Shown piece by piece: positions 1 through 7,648 of a stretch of DNA of 26,321 nucleotides (position 1 is its first letter; each line of letters begins with the position of its first letter). The stretch comes from DTU063 sp001512695 (GTDB taxonomy: Bacteria; Bacillota; Thermosediminibacteria; Thermosediminibacterales; Tepidanaerobacteraceae): NCBI GenBank assembly GCA_049658265.1, contig JBASOM010000060.1, forward strand, positions 1 through 26,321, read 5' to 3'. The notes beneath the pieces are model-generated. The model searched no databases. It was given only the letters and a program-made list of their open reading frames with translations, and had not been told where the DNA came from. The position numbers were made by a program, and so were the translations under genes.

Positions 1-1
1 T

Positions 2-361
2 GAGTACATATTGGTTTTCTCGAAGGATTCCTTTTCAAGAAAGAGAGGGAACAAAATAAACACTATTGAAAGAGAAGAATTTTTAGAGTGGACAAAAAGT
101 ATTTGGACATTTCCGGCGGTTTCTGCCAAAAGCATCGGGCATCCTGCTCCCTTTCCTGAAGAGCTTCCTTACCGGTTAATCCAGCTATATTCCTTTGAAG
201 GAGATGTGATTTTAGATCCTTTTTGCGGAAGCGGGACTACATGTCTTGCAGCTTTAAAGTCCAAAAGATATTATATAGGTTATGATATTGAAGAAAACTA
301 TGTAAAGTTAGCCAGAAAGAGGATAAGTAATTACGCAGAACAACAAATCTTAGAGATATAA
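2..361 (+). CDS. DNA methyltransferase (N6-adenine or N4-cytosine, beta-class order), C-terminal part only
   Basis: This is the C-terminal end of an S-adenosylmethionine-dependent DNA methyltransferase. The reading frame is open to the window edge (E-Y-I precede the first possible start, TTG at 11), so the gene begins upstream. The SAM-binding motif I, VILDPFCGSGTT, sits near the end and is followed by a G-Y-D-I-E acidic loop. Just before it, a PAPFPEELPYRLI stretch matches the usual helix ahead of motif I in the N6_N4_Mtase family. Having motif I close to the C-terminus implies beta-class order, with the catalytic D/S-PP-Y motif lying upstream and not visible here. Base specificity therefore cannot be told, and no restriction endonuclease is in view. 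The stop codon lies a few bases before larC, so the two may be cotranscribed, although they have no obvious functional link. Confidence 0.85.
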   Translation, partial: EYILVFSKDSFSRKRGNKINTIEREEFLEWTKSIWTFPAVSAKSIGHPAPFPEELPYRLIQLYSFEGDVILDPFCGSGTTCLAALKSKRYYIGYDIEENYVKLARKRISNYAEQQILEI

Positions 362-365
362 GGGA

Positions 366-1577
366 GTGAGTATAATAAAAAGTTTAACTGAAAAAAGCAT
401 TTTATACCTTGATTGTTTTTCCGGCATAAGTGGAGATATGTTTCTAGGTGCCATGCTTGACTTAGGGTTAGATGAAAAAAAGTTTTTAACAGAGCTTAAA
501 AAACTTCCTCTAAAGGATTATGAAGTAGAGATAAAAAAATCAGTAAAAGGTGGAATCACAGGCACAGATGTATATGTAAAAACTCATGAACATCACCCCC
601 ATCGTGGACTAAAAGACATATATGAAATAATAGATAACAGCAGTTTAAATTCCAAAGTAAAACAAAAGAGCAAAGAGGCCTTTTACAAATTAGCTACAGC
701 GGAAGGTAAAATTCACGGCAAATCTCCCTATGAAATCCATTTTCATGAAGTGGGTGCGGTGGATTCAATAGTAGATATAGTTGGCGCATGCATCCTAATG
801 GATATGCTAGGCCCAAGCAGAGTTTGTGCATCTGCCATCAACGTAGGCTTTGGGACTGTTAAGTGCGCTCACGGTATTTTGCCGGTACCGGCGCCTGCCA
901 CTATGGAGCTTTTAAAAGGAATACCGGTCTACTCAGGAGAGGAGCCCGGGGAGTTTACGACACCAACAGGAGCCCTTATATTAAGTACATTCGTAGAAAA
1001 ATTTGGTACAATACCTCCCGGAATTCCAGAAAAATCCGGTTACGGTTTAGGCAAAGCAGAACACAAGTCCCCCAATGTTTTAAGGGCAGTATTGATTAAA
1101 TCATTGGATAATAGTGCTGATATACACAGCCGGGGCCTTGAAGAGGACCAGGTCGCATTTTTGGAAGCAAATGTGGACGACATGAATCCGGAGCTTTACG
1201 AGCATGTAATAGAGAGCCTTTTTCAAAAAGGGGCCTTGGATGTATTTCTCACACCGGTCATAATGAAAAAGAGCAGGCCCGGAATAAAAATAAGTTGCAT
1301 CTGCACGCAGGATAAAAAACTGCTTTTATCTGAAACTATTCTGAGAGAAACCACTACGCTGGGTGTCAGGGAGTTGGAAGTTGCCCGCCTAAAGCTATCC
1401 AGGACAATTGAAAAAGCGAGCACCCCTTTTGGTGATATAAGGATCAAAGTATCCAAGATCGGTGATGAGATTGTCAGAGTTACGCCTGAGTACGAGGACA
1501 TGAAAAAATTGGCCAAAAAGAACAATATGCCCTTGTTGAAGGCCTATGAAGAAATAAAGCCTTTCTGCAAGAAGTAG
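366..1577 (+). CDS. larC: LarC, nickel insertion protein for the nickel-pincer cofactor
   Basis: LarC inserts nickel, in a CTP-dependent step, into the pyridinium bisthiocarboxylate mononucleotide made by LarB and LarE, giving the cofactor of LarA-type racemases. The 403-residue product has the family N-terminus (LDCFSGISGDM, residues 15-25), a His-rich stretch at 74-79, the HFHEVGAVDS block at 125-134, and the C-terminal half beginning around ANVDDMNPE near residue 268. Both halves (LarC1 and LarC2) are in one uninterrupted frame, unlike the Lactobacillus plantarum gene, which needs a programmed frameshift. The start is awkward. GTG at 366 lies inside the only good Shine-Dalgarno stretch (GGGAGTGAG, 362-370), so initiation may be at an ATA codon at 372 or 375. 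larB and larE are not in the window. The likely client is the LarA-family protein at 13234. Confidence 0.93.
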   Translation: MSIIKSLTEKSILYLDCFSGISGDMFLGAMLDLGLDEKKFLTELKKLPLKDYEVEIKKSVKGGITGTDVYVKTHEHHPHRGLKDIYEIIDNSSLNSKVKQKSKEAFYKLATAEGKIHGKSPYEIHFHEVGAVDSIVDIVGACILMDMLGPSRVCASAINVGFGTVKCAHGILPVPAPATMELLKGIPVYSGEEPGEFTTPTGALILSTFVEKFGTIPPGIPEKSGYGLGKAEHKSPNVLRAVLIKSLDNSADIHSRGLEEDQVAFLEANVDDMNPELYEHVIESLFQKGALDVFLTPVIMKKSRPGIKISCICTQDKKLLLSETILRETTTLGVRELEVARLKLSRTIEKASTPFGDIRIKVSKIGDEIVRVTPEYEDMKKLAKKNNMPLLKAYEEIKPFCKK

Positions 1578-1629
1578 TAGTTTTTCTTGTAAAGCTGATT
1601 CCTTAGTGTTATACTAATTTCAGGTTTTA

Positions 1630-1657
1630 TTGACAATAGCTTTCACAAGGCTAAATT
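1630..1657 (+). promoter_or_regulatory. Probable sigma-A promoter for gltX
   Basis: A perfect -35 box TTGACA (1630-1635) is followed after 16 bases by a -10-like TAAATT (1652-1657). It lies in the gap between larC and gltX and leaves a leader of about 40 bases. No T-box motifs are visible in this short leader. Confidence 0.6.
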
Positions 1658-1703
1658 TCTATGTGAGTCTTAACTAATTTAATAACATGGGAGTGTTTTA
1701 TCG

Positions 1704-3182
1704 ATGCCAGACAAAGTTAGAGTAAGATTTGCACCTAGTCCCACGGGCAGCCTTCACATAGGTGGTGCGCGAACGGCTCTTTTCAACCTGCTCTTTGCCC
1801 GTCACAACAACGGAACTTTTGTTTTGAGAATAGAGGATACCGACACCGAGCGGTCAACTGAAGAATCCGCAGCCCAGATAATACGCTCAATGAGATGGTT
1901 AGATCTTGATTGGGATGAAGGACCAGAAAAAGGCGGAGATTTTGGTCCTTACTTTCAATCTCAAAGACTTGAACTCTACAAAAAAGAAGTAGATAGGCTT
2001 TTAGCTGAAGGAAAGGCATATCGCTGCTACTGCACTCCAGAAGAGCTTGCCGAGCGACGGGAAGCGGCTTTAAAAGCAGGCAAGCCTCCGAAATATGATG
2101 GCACCTGCCGAAATCTTACTGCCGAACAAATTGAGAAATATGAAGCGGAAGGCAGGAAATATGCCATAAGGCTTAAAATGCCTGAAGAAGGTCAAACAGA
2201 GGTCAACGACTTAATCCGAGGCAGGGTAGTCTTTGAAAACTCGGTTTTAGATGATTTTATAATTGTAAAATCAAACGGAATTCCCACTTACAATTTTGCG
2301 TGCGTCATTGATGACAATGCCATGCAAATCACCCATATTATCCGTGCCGAAGAACATCTTTCAAATACACCCAAGCAGATACAGGCATATTTAGCCTTAG
2401 GATACGAAATACCACAGTTTGCCCACGTGCCGATGATTCTTGCACCGGATCGCAGCAAGCTCAGCAAGCGCCACGGTGCAACATCTGTGGAAGAATTTAG
2501 AGAGCAGGGATATCTGGCAAAGGCCATAATCAATTACCTCACCTTACTGGGTTGGTCACCTGAGGGGACGGAAGAAATCTTTGAAATTGACAAGGCCATA
2601 AAGGAATTTACTCTGGAGCGGGTAAACAAGACCGCGGCAATATATGATGTCAAGAAGCTGACTTGGATCAATGGCCACTACATGCGTGAACTGGACTCTG
2701 CTTTTGTCACGGAAGAGACAATACCGTTTATGATAAAAAAAGGAATAATTACCGAGCAGGAAGCCAAGGAAAAATTTGACTATATCAGGCGAATTGTTGA
2801 AATTTCAAGGGACAGGGCCAAAACTTTAGACGAGTTGGCAGATGCCATAGCTTTTTTCTTTAAAGACGTGTCGGAATATGAGGAGAAAGGCGTAAGAAAA
2901 CATTTCACAAAAGAAAATGCCGCGAAGCTTTTAACCTTGGGGGCAGATGCACTGGAAAGATTAGATGACTTTACACTTGAAAAGACCGAGGCAACCTTTA
3001 GAAGCATCACAGAAGAGTTGGGACTCAAAGCTGCGGAAATAATTCATCCTACGCGCCTTGCTATCACCGGCAGGACGATAGGCCCCGGCCTTTTTGACAT
3101 TATTGTACTGCTGGGCAGGGAAAAAACCGTAGAACGCATGAGAAGAGCTGTTAAATGGATCAGTGAAAATGTGGAGTCCTAG
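1704..3182 (+). CDS. gltX: Glutamyl-tRNA synthetase
   Basis: A class I aminoacyl-tRNA synthetase that charges tRNA-Glu in the cytoplasm. In most Firmicutes it also mischarges tRNA-Gln for the GatCAB amidotransferase, which is family knowledge. The 492-residue length is normal. The N-terminus RFAPSPTGSLHIGG carries the HIGH-type motif (residues 18-21), and the KMSKS-type motif reads KLSKR at residues 252-256. A Cys-X-Cys pair at 108/110 with a third Cys near 135 suggests a zinc site between the halves of the catalytic domain. The C-terminal anticodon-binding region is complete. ATG at 1704 follows a GGGAG ribosome site about ten bases upstream. The gene has its own promoter and terminator and is probably monocistronic. 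Confidence 0.97.
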   Translation: MPDKVRVRFAPSPTGSLHIGGARTALFNLLFARHNNGTFVLRIEDTDTERSTEESAAQIIRSMRWLDLDWDEGPEKGGDFGPYFQSQRLELYKKEVDRLLAEGKAYRCYCTPEELAERREAALKAGKPPKYDGTCRNLTAEQIEKYEAEGRKYAIRLKMPEEGQTEVNDLIRGRVVFENSVLDDFIIVKSNGIPTYNFACVIDDNAMQITHIIRAEEHLSNTPKQIQAYLALGYEIPQFAHVPMILAPDRSKLSKRHGATSVEEFREQGYLAKAIINYLTLLGWSPEGTEEIFEIDKAIKEFTLERVNKTAAIYDVKKLTWINGHYMRELDSAFVTEETIPFMIKKGIITEQEAKEKFDYIRRIVEISRDRAKTLDELADAIAFFFKDVSEYEEKGVRKHFTKENAAKLLTLGADALERLDDFTLEKTEATFRSITEELGLKAAEIIHPTRLAITGRTIGPGLFDIIVLLGREKTVERMRRAVKWISENVES

Positions 3183-3195
3183 GAATAGAATGATA

Positions 3196-3239
3196 AAGGG
3201 ATGTTGAAATGTTTTCGACTTTCAGCATTCCTTTTTTTT
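3196..3239 (+). terminator. Rho-independent terminator of gltX
   Basis: Fourteen consecutive pairs (12 Watson-Crick, 2 G-U) form between 3196-3209 (aagggatgttgaaa) and 3220-3233 (tttcagcattcctt), followed by a run of eight T (3232-3239). It lies directly after the gltX stop. Confidence 0.9.
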
Positions 3240-3255
3240 ATTTGTAGCAGGATTT

Positions 3256-3284
3256 TTGATAAGTTTTGCATAATCATATAGAAT
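3256..3284 (+). promoter_or_regulatory. Probable sigma-A promoter for the kinase-DUF92 fusion gene
   Basis: TTGATA (3256-3261), a 17-base spacer and TAGAAT (3279-3284) lie 38 bases before the GTG start at 3323 and after the gltX terminator. Confidence 0.55.
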
Positions 3285-3322
3285 AAAAAATAGAGTTTTC
3301 ATATGATCTGGGAGGGTGTTTA

Positions 3323-4831
3323 GTGTTTGGAGAACTTGTAGGAGTAGTAATATCCATTTTTTTTGTGGCAATTGTCCTCGTATTGTCGGAATTAATAAGG
3401 AGACTGGGAAAGTTTAGCACGGAATTCACTCGCAAGTTTGTACATATTGGCGTTTCTCATTGGTGGCTAGTAGCCATGTTTTTAATAGGGGATATCCGCT
3501 ATGCCCTAATTCCGCCAGTTATTTTCGTTTTTCTGAACTACTATTCTTATAAAAAAGAACTGATTAAGAGCATGGAAAGGGGTAAAGACAGTTCCGACCT
3601 AGGTACCGTTTATTTCCCAATATCACTCATCGTAATAATTATGCTCACATGGAACGGGGGTTTTCTGGGCGAAGATTTAAAACACCTGGGAGCTCTTGGC
3701 GTTTTAACCATGGGCTACGGTGACGGTTTTGCGGCGATAATCGGAGAAAATTTTGGGCGAAGGAAATACGAAATTTTTGGCAACCGAAAAAGCCTGGAAG
3801 GCTCCATAGCGATGTTTGGCTTTGCCTTTCTAGTCTCTGCCATTATACTTGGAAATAATATTAGTTTTGAATTCGATGTTTTCAGGATAAGTTTTGTGAT
3901 CGCAGTTTTAGCAGCTATAATTGAGGCTATCACACCCTATGGCTTTGACAATCTTACGGTTCCCATATTTACTACTTTAAATGCCTACTATTTTGTAAAA
4001 GGAAGTCCAGCTTTTTTGTTCATATATATGGCCTGTATAGGCTTTGTGATCAGTTTTTTTATTGCCTATGCCGCTTACAAGAAAGAATCCCTGACTCTTG
4101 ACGGTTCTATAGGTGCCACCTTTTTGGGCACACTCATGTATGCCACATCAGGCCTTTTCGGCTCAATCATGATGGTAGTGTTTTTCCTATCTTCCAGCAT
4201 CCTAAGCCATTTTAAGAAGAATAAAAAAGGTAAGGCTGCCCGGCAGTTTGATAAAACAGGCCGACGGGATATTATGCAGGTATTCGCAAATGGCGGTGTG
4301 GGGCTTATCCACTCCATCTTGTATTACATTACAAAAAATCCTGCTTATTTAGTATTTCTAGGCGTTTCTTTTGCTGCCGCCAATGCAGATACCTGGGCCA
4401 CGGAATTGGGTTTGCTAAACAAGAAAAACCCTATTTCCCTTAGAACCTTCAAGCCTGTGGAAAAAGGCACTTCGGGAGCCATAAGTCTGTTTGGCACCTT
4501 TTCGGCTTTGATTGGCTCTATGCTGATTGGGATATTTGCAACTTTCGGTTTTTCCTTATTAAACATAAACATAGCTGAACTAGGCCTTGAAGTTACCCAT
4601 GCTTTTCAAATGGTAACTTTAGGCGGCTTTATAGGCTCCTTAATTGATTCAATATTAGGGGCTACGGTCCAGGGCGTTTATTATTCCCATGAACTTAAAG
4701 GAGAAACGGAGAAAAAAGAGTATAACGGCAGGCCCAATTTGCTCATAAGGGGCTTCGGCTTTGTAAACAACGATCTGGTCAACTTTTTGAGTATAGGAAT
4801 CTCAAGCATATTGTTCTTGGGAATCGCTTAG
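3323..4831 (+). CDS. Fused dolichol/phytol kinase-like (VTE5-type) and DUF92 (VTE6-type) membrane protein
   Basis: A 502-residue polytopic membrane protein made of two related domains. Residues 1 to about 225 match the SEC59/VTE5 family of CTP-dependent polyprenol or phytol kinases and phosphatidate cytidylyltransferase relatives. Seen here are FTRKFVHIG (35-43), the core GYGDGFAAIIGENFGR (131-146), KSLEGS (156-161) and DNLTVP (209-214). Residues about 240-502 match DUF92, with GSIGATFLG (261-269), FAAANADTWATELG (350-363) and a KGTSGAIS block (381-388). DUF92 includes plant VTE6, a phytyl-phosphate kinase. A single protein could therefore phosphorylate an isoprenoid alcohol twice to give the diphosphate, for example to recycle a lipid carrier. 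The substrate is unknown and this role is inference. GTG at 3323 follows a GGGAGGG ribosome site. The gene stands alone between two promoters. Confidence 0.85.
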   Translation: MFGELVGVVISIFFVAIVLVLSELIRRLGKFSTEFTRKFVHIGVSHWWLVAMFLIGDIRYALIPPVIFVFLNYYSYKKELIKSMERGKDSSDLGTVYFPISLIVIIMLTWNGGFLGEDLKHLGALGVLTMGYGDGFAAIIGENFGRRKYEIFGNRKSLEGSIAMFGFAFLVSAIILGNNISFEFDVFRISFVIAVLAAIIEAITPYGFDNLTVPIFTTLNAYYFVKGSPAFLFIYMACIGFVISFFIAYAAYKKESLTLDGSIGATFLGTLMYATSGLFGSIMMVVFFLSSSILSHFKKNKKGKAARQFDKTGRRDIMQVFANGGVGLIHSILYYITKNPAYLVFLGVSFAAANADTWATELGLLNKKNPISLRTFKPVEKGTSGAISLFGTFSALIGSMLIGIFATFGFSLLNINIAELGLEVTHAFQMVTLGGFIGSLIDSILGATVQGVYYSHELKGETEKKEYNGRPNLLIRGFGFVNNDLVNFLSIGISSILFLGIA

Positions 4832-4882
4832 CTATCTAGTATGCAGCTCAAAAAAGATTTAGATTGTGTTTCCAGTAAAAAG

Positions 4883-4914
4883 TTGCTGAAAAAAGTGGAC
4901 AAGTATGGTATTGT
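4883..4914 (+). promoter_or_regulatory. Possible promoter for the L,D-transpeptidase gene
   Basis: TTGCTG (4883-4888) is followed by an AT-rich stretch with TGGTAT (4906-4911, 17-base spacer) and an overlapping extended -10 form, TG-G-TATTGT (4906-4914). The matches are weak, but this is the only promoter-like sequence in the gap. Confidence 0.3.
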
Positions 4915-4963
4915 AAAATAAAGCGACATATTGTCATAATTTTACCGGCAAGGAGAGGTTTTG

Positions 4964-5812
4964 GTGAATTTTTTCAGATTAGCTTTGTTTGGTGTGTTTT
5001 TGCTTTTGGTGGTCTTGCTGGTGCCCTTAGTTGCCGGAGAGCAAGGGCAACTGATACATGCAGTAGAGGGAGCTAAGGAAGTGGTTAATGGTGAAGTTGT
5101 CGAGGAGCCGAGTCCTGTAGATGAACCGGCAAATAATGAAGCTGTCGAGGAAAAGCCTTATCCCATACCGCCTGAAAAGCAGGAGGAAGAAGCCTTGTTT
5201 CCACGGAACATGACCGTTTTGAATGCAAGTGAAATAACAGCAGTGAACATCAGGGAACGACCGACAGCCGATTCAAAGAGCATCGGCATAGTATACGGGA
5301 ACCTCATGCATGTAGATGTCATACAAAATCTAGACAACGGCTATTCGGAAATCTCCACGTGGGACTACGCAAGCATGAAAGATATAGTGGGCTTTGTCCC
5401 CACAGAGCTCCTGAAGACGGTTGAGCTGAATGAAAAATACGGGGTTGTAGTAAATCTCAGCCAGCAGAAGGTATACATATATGAGGATAATGTTTTGGTC
5501 AAGACATTTGCATGTTCCTCGGGCCTTGATGAAAACTACTATTACACACCAAAGGGGCTGTACAGGATAGGCGAACGCGGCGACTCCTTTTTCAGCCCGA
5601 AATACGGACAAGGGGCCTATCATTGGGTGAGGTTTAACAACAACTATCTCTTCCACAGCGTCCCCTTTGACGCAAATAGGAACATTATTGAAGAGGAAGC
5701 GGCCAAACTGGGACAAAAAGCCTCACATGGATGTATACGCCTGTCCTTGGATGATGCTCTGTGGTTTTACAACAACATACCCAAGGGCACCCCGGTATTG
5801 ATTAAGGATTAA
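4964..5812 (+). CDS. Exported L,D-transpeptidase (YkuD) with SH3-like domain
   Basis: A cell-wall enzyme expected to form 3-3 peptidoglycan cross-links or attach groups to peptidoglycan outside the membrane. The 282-residue product starts with a hydrophobic signal or anchor segment (about residues 4-24). A Glu/Pro-rich linker (about 35-80) follows, then a bacterial SH3-like domain (about 84-153) and the YkuD catalytic domain (about 159-282). Catalytic residues are visible as H231 in LFHSVPFD and the SHGCIRL motif (254-260), with nucleophile C257. GTG at 4964 is preferred because AAGGAG (4950-4955) lies eight bases upstream. TTG at 4961 would add one residue. It stands alone and converges on the M1 peptidase gene. 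Confidence 0.9.
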   Translation: MNFFRLALFGVFLLLVVLLVPLVAGEQGQLIHAVEGAKEVVNGEVVEEPSPVDEPANNEAVEEKPYPIPPEKQEEEALFPRNMTVLNASEITAVNIRERPTADSKSIGIVYGNLMHVDVIQNLDNGYSEISTWDYASMKDIVGFVPTELLKTVELNEKYGVVVNLSQQKVYIYEDNVLVKTFACSSGLDENYYYTPKGLYRIGERGDSFFSPKYGQGAYHWVRFNNNYLFHSVPFDANRNIIEEEAAKLGQKASHGCIRLSLDDALWFYNNIPKGTPVLIKD

Positions 5813-5862
5813 ATCCTAATAACCAATTGTATTCCGTCACAAATATAAGTATCTTTGAAAAG

Positions 5863-7389
5863 TTAATGATTAAACCATTTATCGTAGAAGCTCTCATCGA
5901 GAGCTTCATAATTTTTGCCCTTTAAAAATTCTATAAACTCCTGCAAACTGACATTCTTGTACTTAAATGTCTCCAAATATGACCTTAAAAACTCAAGAAG
6001 CTCATCTTCACCTATTCTAATGCGCAGGTCTTCATAAAACAACACACCGGATACGTAGACTTCCGCAAAGTACTCGCCGTGACTTGTAAAATCAGGGAGA
6101 GGGTCCAGCATGTGTCGGGGATTGTTTTTTATAAAATCTATGGTGGTATCTACCTGCCTGCTGTAGTAAGACTCTCTTCCCAGCGTTCCGTAACGCTTTT
6201 CAAAATAGTATGCGGTGGAAAACTCGGTTATCCCTTCATCGAGCCAGGGTTCGTTTATCTGGTCATTTCCCACCAAATTGTACCACCATTGATGTGCCAC
6301 TTCATGGGCAGTAGACCTTTCAAGGGAACTATTTCGGAGGCTGGCTTCCTGGTATCTGCCCGAGTCCATCATGATAAAAGTAGGAAACTCCATGCCGCCG
6401 GGATAATAGTTGGCCTCGGCAATTCTAAGCTCTGGGTAGGGATATTTGCCGAAGGCTTCATTGAAAATTTTCAGGGCATATTTGGCCACGTTCAAGGCCA
6501 TAAAGCCGCCGCGCTTGTCTTCAGGGTGAAAGTAGGATATGATCTTAATTCCGTCAACTTTTTCACTGGCAGTTTGATAATTGTTGCTGATGGCTGCTCC
6601 AAATTCGCGTATTTTGTCGATGGAGTACTCAAATACGGTCATGCTGCCCTTCGTATAATTATCCTCTAAGACCCCTGAAGCTGCAACGGTAAAGCCCTTC
6701 GGGACCGTAAAGCTTACGGTGTAGTCAGCAATATCGCTATAGGTGCAGTCACCCACAGCCTGGTGCCTGTCAAGGTTCCACCGTCCATCTTTGAAAACAG
6801 CCGGGATGGGATACCAATTGCCTAGAGATACGGTAATTTTGTCCTTGCCGAATTCCTGGTATCCAAAACGGAATCTAGCTTGGGGGACTGTGAGCTGAAA
6901 CTCCATGAAGATAGTCGATATTTCTTCCGGATGTAAAGGATTATCTAAAGCTAGCTGAAGGATTTGGTCTTCCTGTATTAAAGACCAAGCAACTTCTCTG
7001 CCGTCCTGTTTTACTTCGATTATATCTAGGGCTCCAAAGCTGTAGCCCTGGGGAAAGGCACGATAAAAGTCCTGCCTAAAAAAGGGGACCCGCTCTGGAC
7101 TGGAAAACATGTTGGGATAGAGATGAAAATAAAGTTCTTCCAGAGTGCTTCCGGTGTTATTCACATAGGTCAAGTCCATTTGGACCCGGAGTTGGTTTTT
7201 ACCTTCATAGTTTACCTTAATATGGTAAACATGCCGCTCCGGGACCGAGTAATCCTTTTGGTACTCCTTTTGCTCCTCTACAAATTCCGCATCCGTTGTT
7301 GCCAGGGTGGCGGCAAAAAAGTTTTTTATAAGGACAAAAATGGAAAAAAATAATGCGGTTATCAGGATGATTACAAGAATCCTTTTCAA
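5863..7389 (-). CDS. M1-family (aminopeptidase N-like) zinc metallopeptidase, membrane-anchored
   Basis: A gluzincin peptidase of the M1 family, probably acting outside the cell on peptides. The 508-residue product has an uncleaved-looking N-terminal signal anchor (about residues 4-28) and a beta-sandwich N-domain (about 50-240). The catalytic domain carries GGMEF (331-335), a variant of the GAMEN exopeptidase motif, and zinc ligands H362 and H366 in HEVAHQWW with E385 exactly 18 residues on (PWLDEG). It is much shorter than classical 850-residue M1 aminopeptidases because the C-terminal helical domain is missing, as in other compact bacterial members. The TTG start at 7389 is supported by AGGAGG (7397-7402 on the minus strand) seven bases upstream. 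No in-frame ATG fits better. The substrate is unknown. Confidence 0.92.
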   Translation of the reverse strand: MKRILVIILITALFFSIFVLIKNFFAATLATTDAEFVEEQKEYQKDYSVPERHVYHIKVNYEGKNQLRVQMDLTYVNNTGSTLEELYFHLYPNMFSSPERVPFFRQDFYRAFPQGYSFGALDIIEVKQDGREVAWSLIQEDQILQLALDNPLHPEEISTIFMEFQLTVPQARFRFGYQEFGKDKITVSLGNWYPIPAVFKDGRWNLDRHQAVGDCTYSDIADYTVSFTVPKGFTVAASGVLEDNYTKGSMTVFEYSIDKIREFGAAISNNYQTASEKVDGIKIISYFHPEDKRGGFMALNVAKYALKIFNEAFGKYPYPELRIAEANYYPGGMEFPTFIMMDSGRYQEASLRNSSLERSTAHEVAHQWWYNLVGNDQINEPWLDEGITEFSTAYYFEKRYGTLGRESYYSRQVDTTIDFIKNNPRHMLDPLPDFTSHGEYFAEVYVSGVLFYEDLRIRIGEDELLEFLRSYLETFKYKNVSLQEFIEFLKGKNYEALDESFYDKWFNH

Positions 7390-7510
7390 ATCATATCCTC
7401 CTAATGCTATTCCATTTATTTCATTTAATTCATGTATATAACATTTCTATAAAAAAAAGATAAATCCTTTATAGGGCGCATAGCTTTACGTAACAATAAA
7501 ATGCAATTAA

Positions 7511-7525
7511 ATTGTCTTAGACAAT
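7511..7525. promoter_or_regulatory. Perfect dyad ATTGTC-TTA-GACAAT upstream of the M1 peptidase gene
   Basis: Two perfect 6-base half-sites are separated by 3 bases. The element sits about 120 bases upstream of the M1 peptidase start and beyond the aldolase terminator, where an operator would be expected. I cannot assign a regulator. The rest of the 200-base AT-rich gap shows no clear -35/-10 pair. Confidence 0.35.
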
Positions 7526-7590
7526 ATGAAACACGCTTAAAATACGAAATAGTAAAGCAGTTACATGTTATCGGCCAAAAAATCATATAT

Positions 7591-7620
7591 AAAAAAGCTC
7601 GCAAAAAATGCGAGCTTTAA
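7591..7620 (-). terminator. Rho-independent terminator of the aldolase gene
   Basis: A perfect 10-base stem (7594-7603 with 7609-7618) closes a 5-base loop just after the aldolase stop. On the minus strand it is followed by a T-rich tract. Confidence 0.9.
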
Positions 7621-7648
7621 AGGTATCAAGGCATTTCCTTTCTATCAT

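Noticed and set aside
1..361. A complete restriction-modification system
   Set aside because: Only the methyltransferase C-terminus is present and the downstream genes are unrelated, so nothing supports a restriction partner here.
1100..1180. Programmed frameshift site between the LarC halves
   Set aside because: The single frame already reads through both halves, so no frameshift is needed.
1565..1600. Terminator after larC
   Set aside because: CAAGAA and TTCTTG can pair, but the stem is weak and no T-tract follows.
1578..1703. T-box leader for gltX
   Set aside because: The gap is too short and contains no T-box consensus or specifier hairpin. A simple promoter explains it.
6079..6669. 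A 196-codon open frame on the plus strand inside the M1 peptidase gene
   Set aside because: It is fully antisense to a well-conserved peptidase with intact HExxH and has no recognisable domain or ribosome site.
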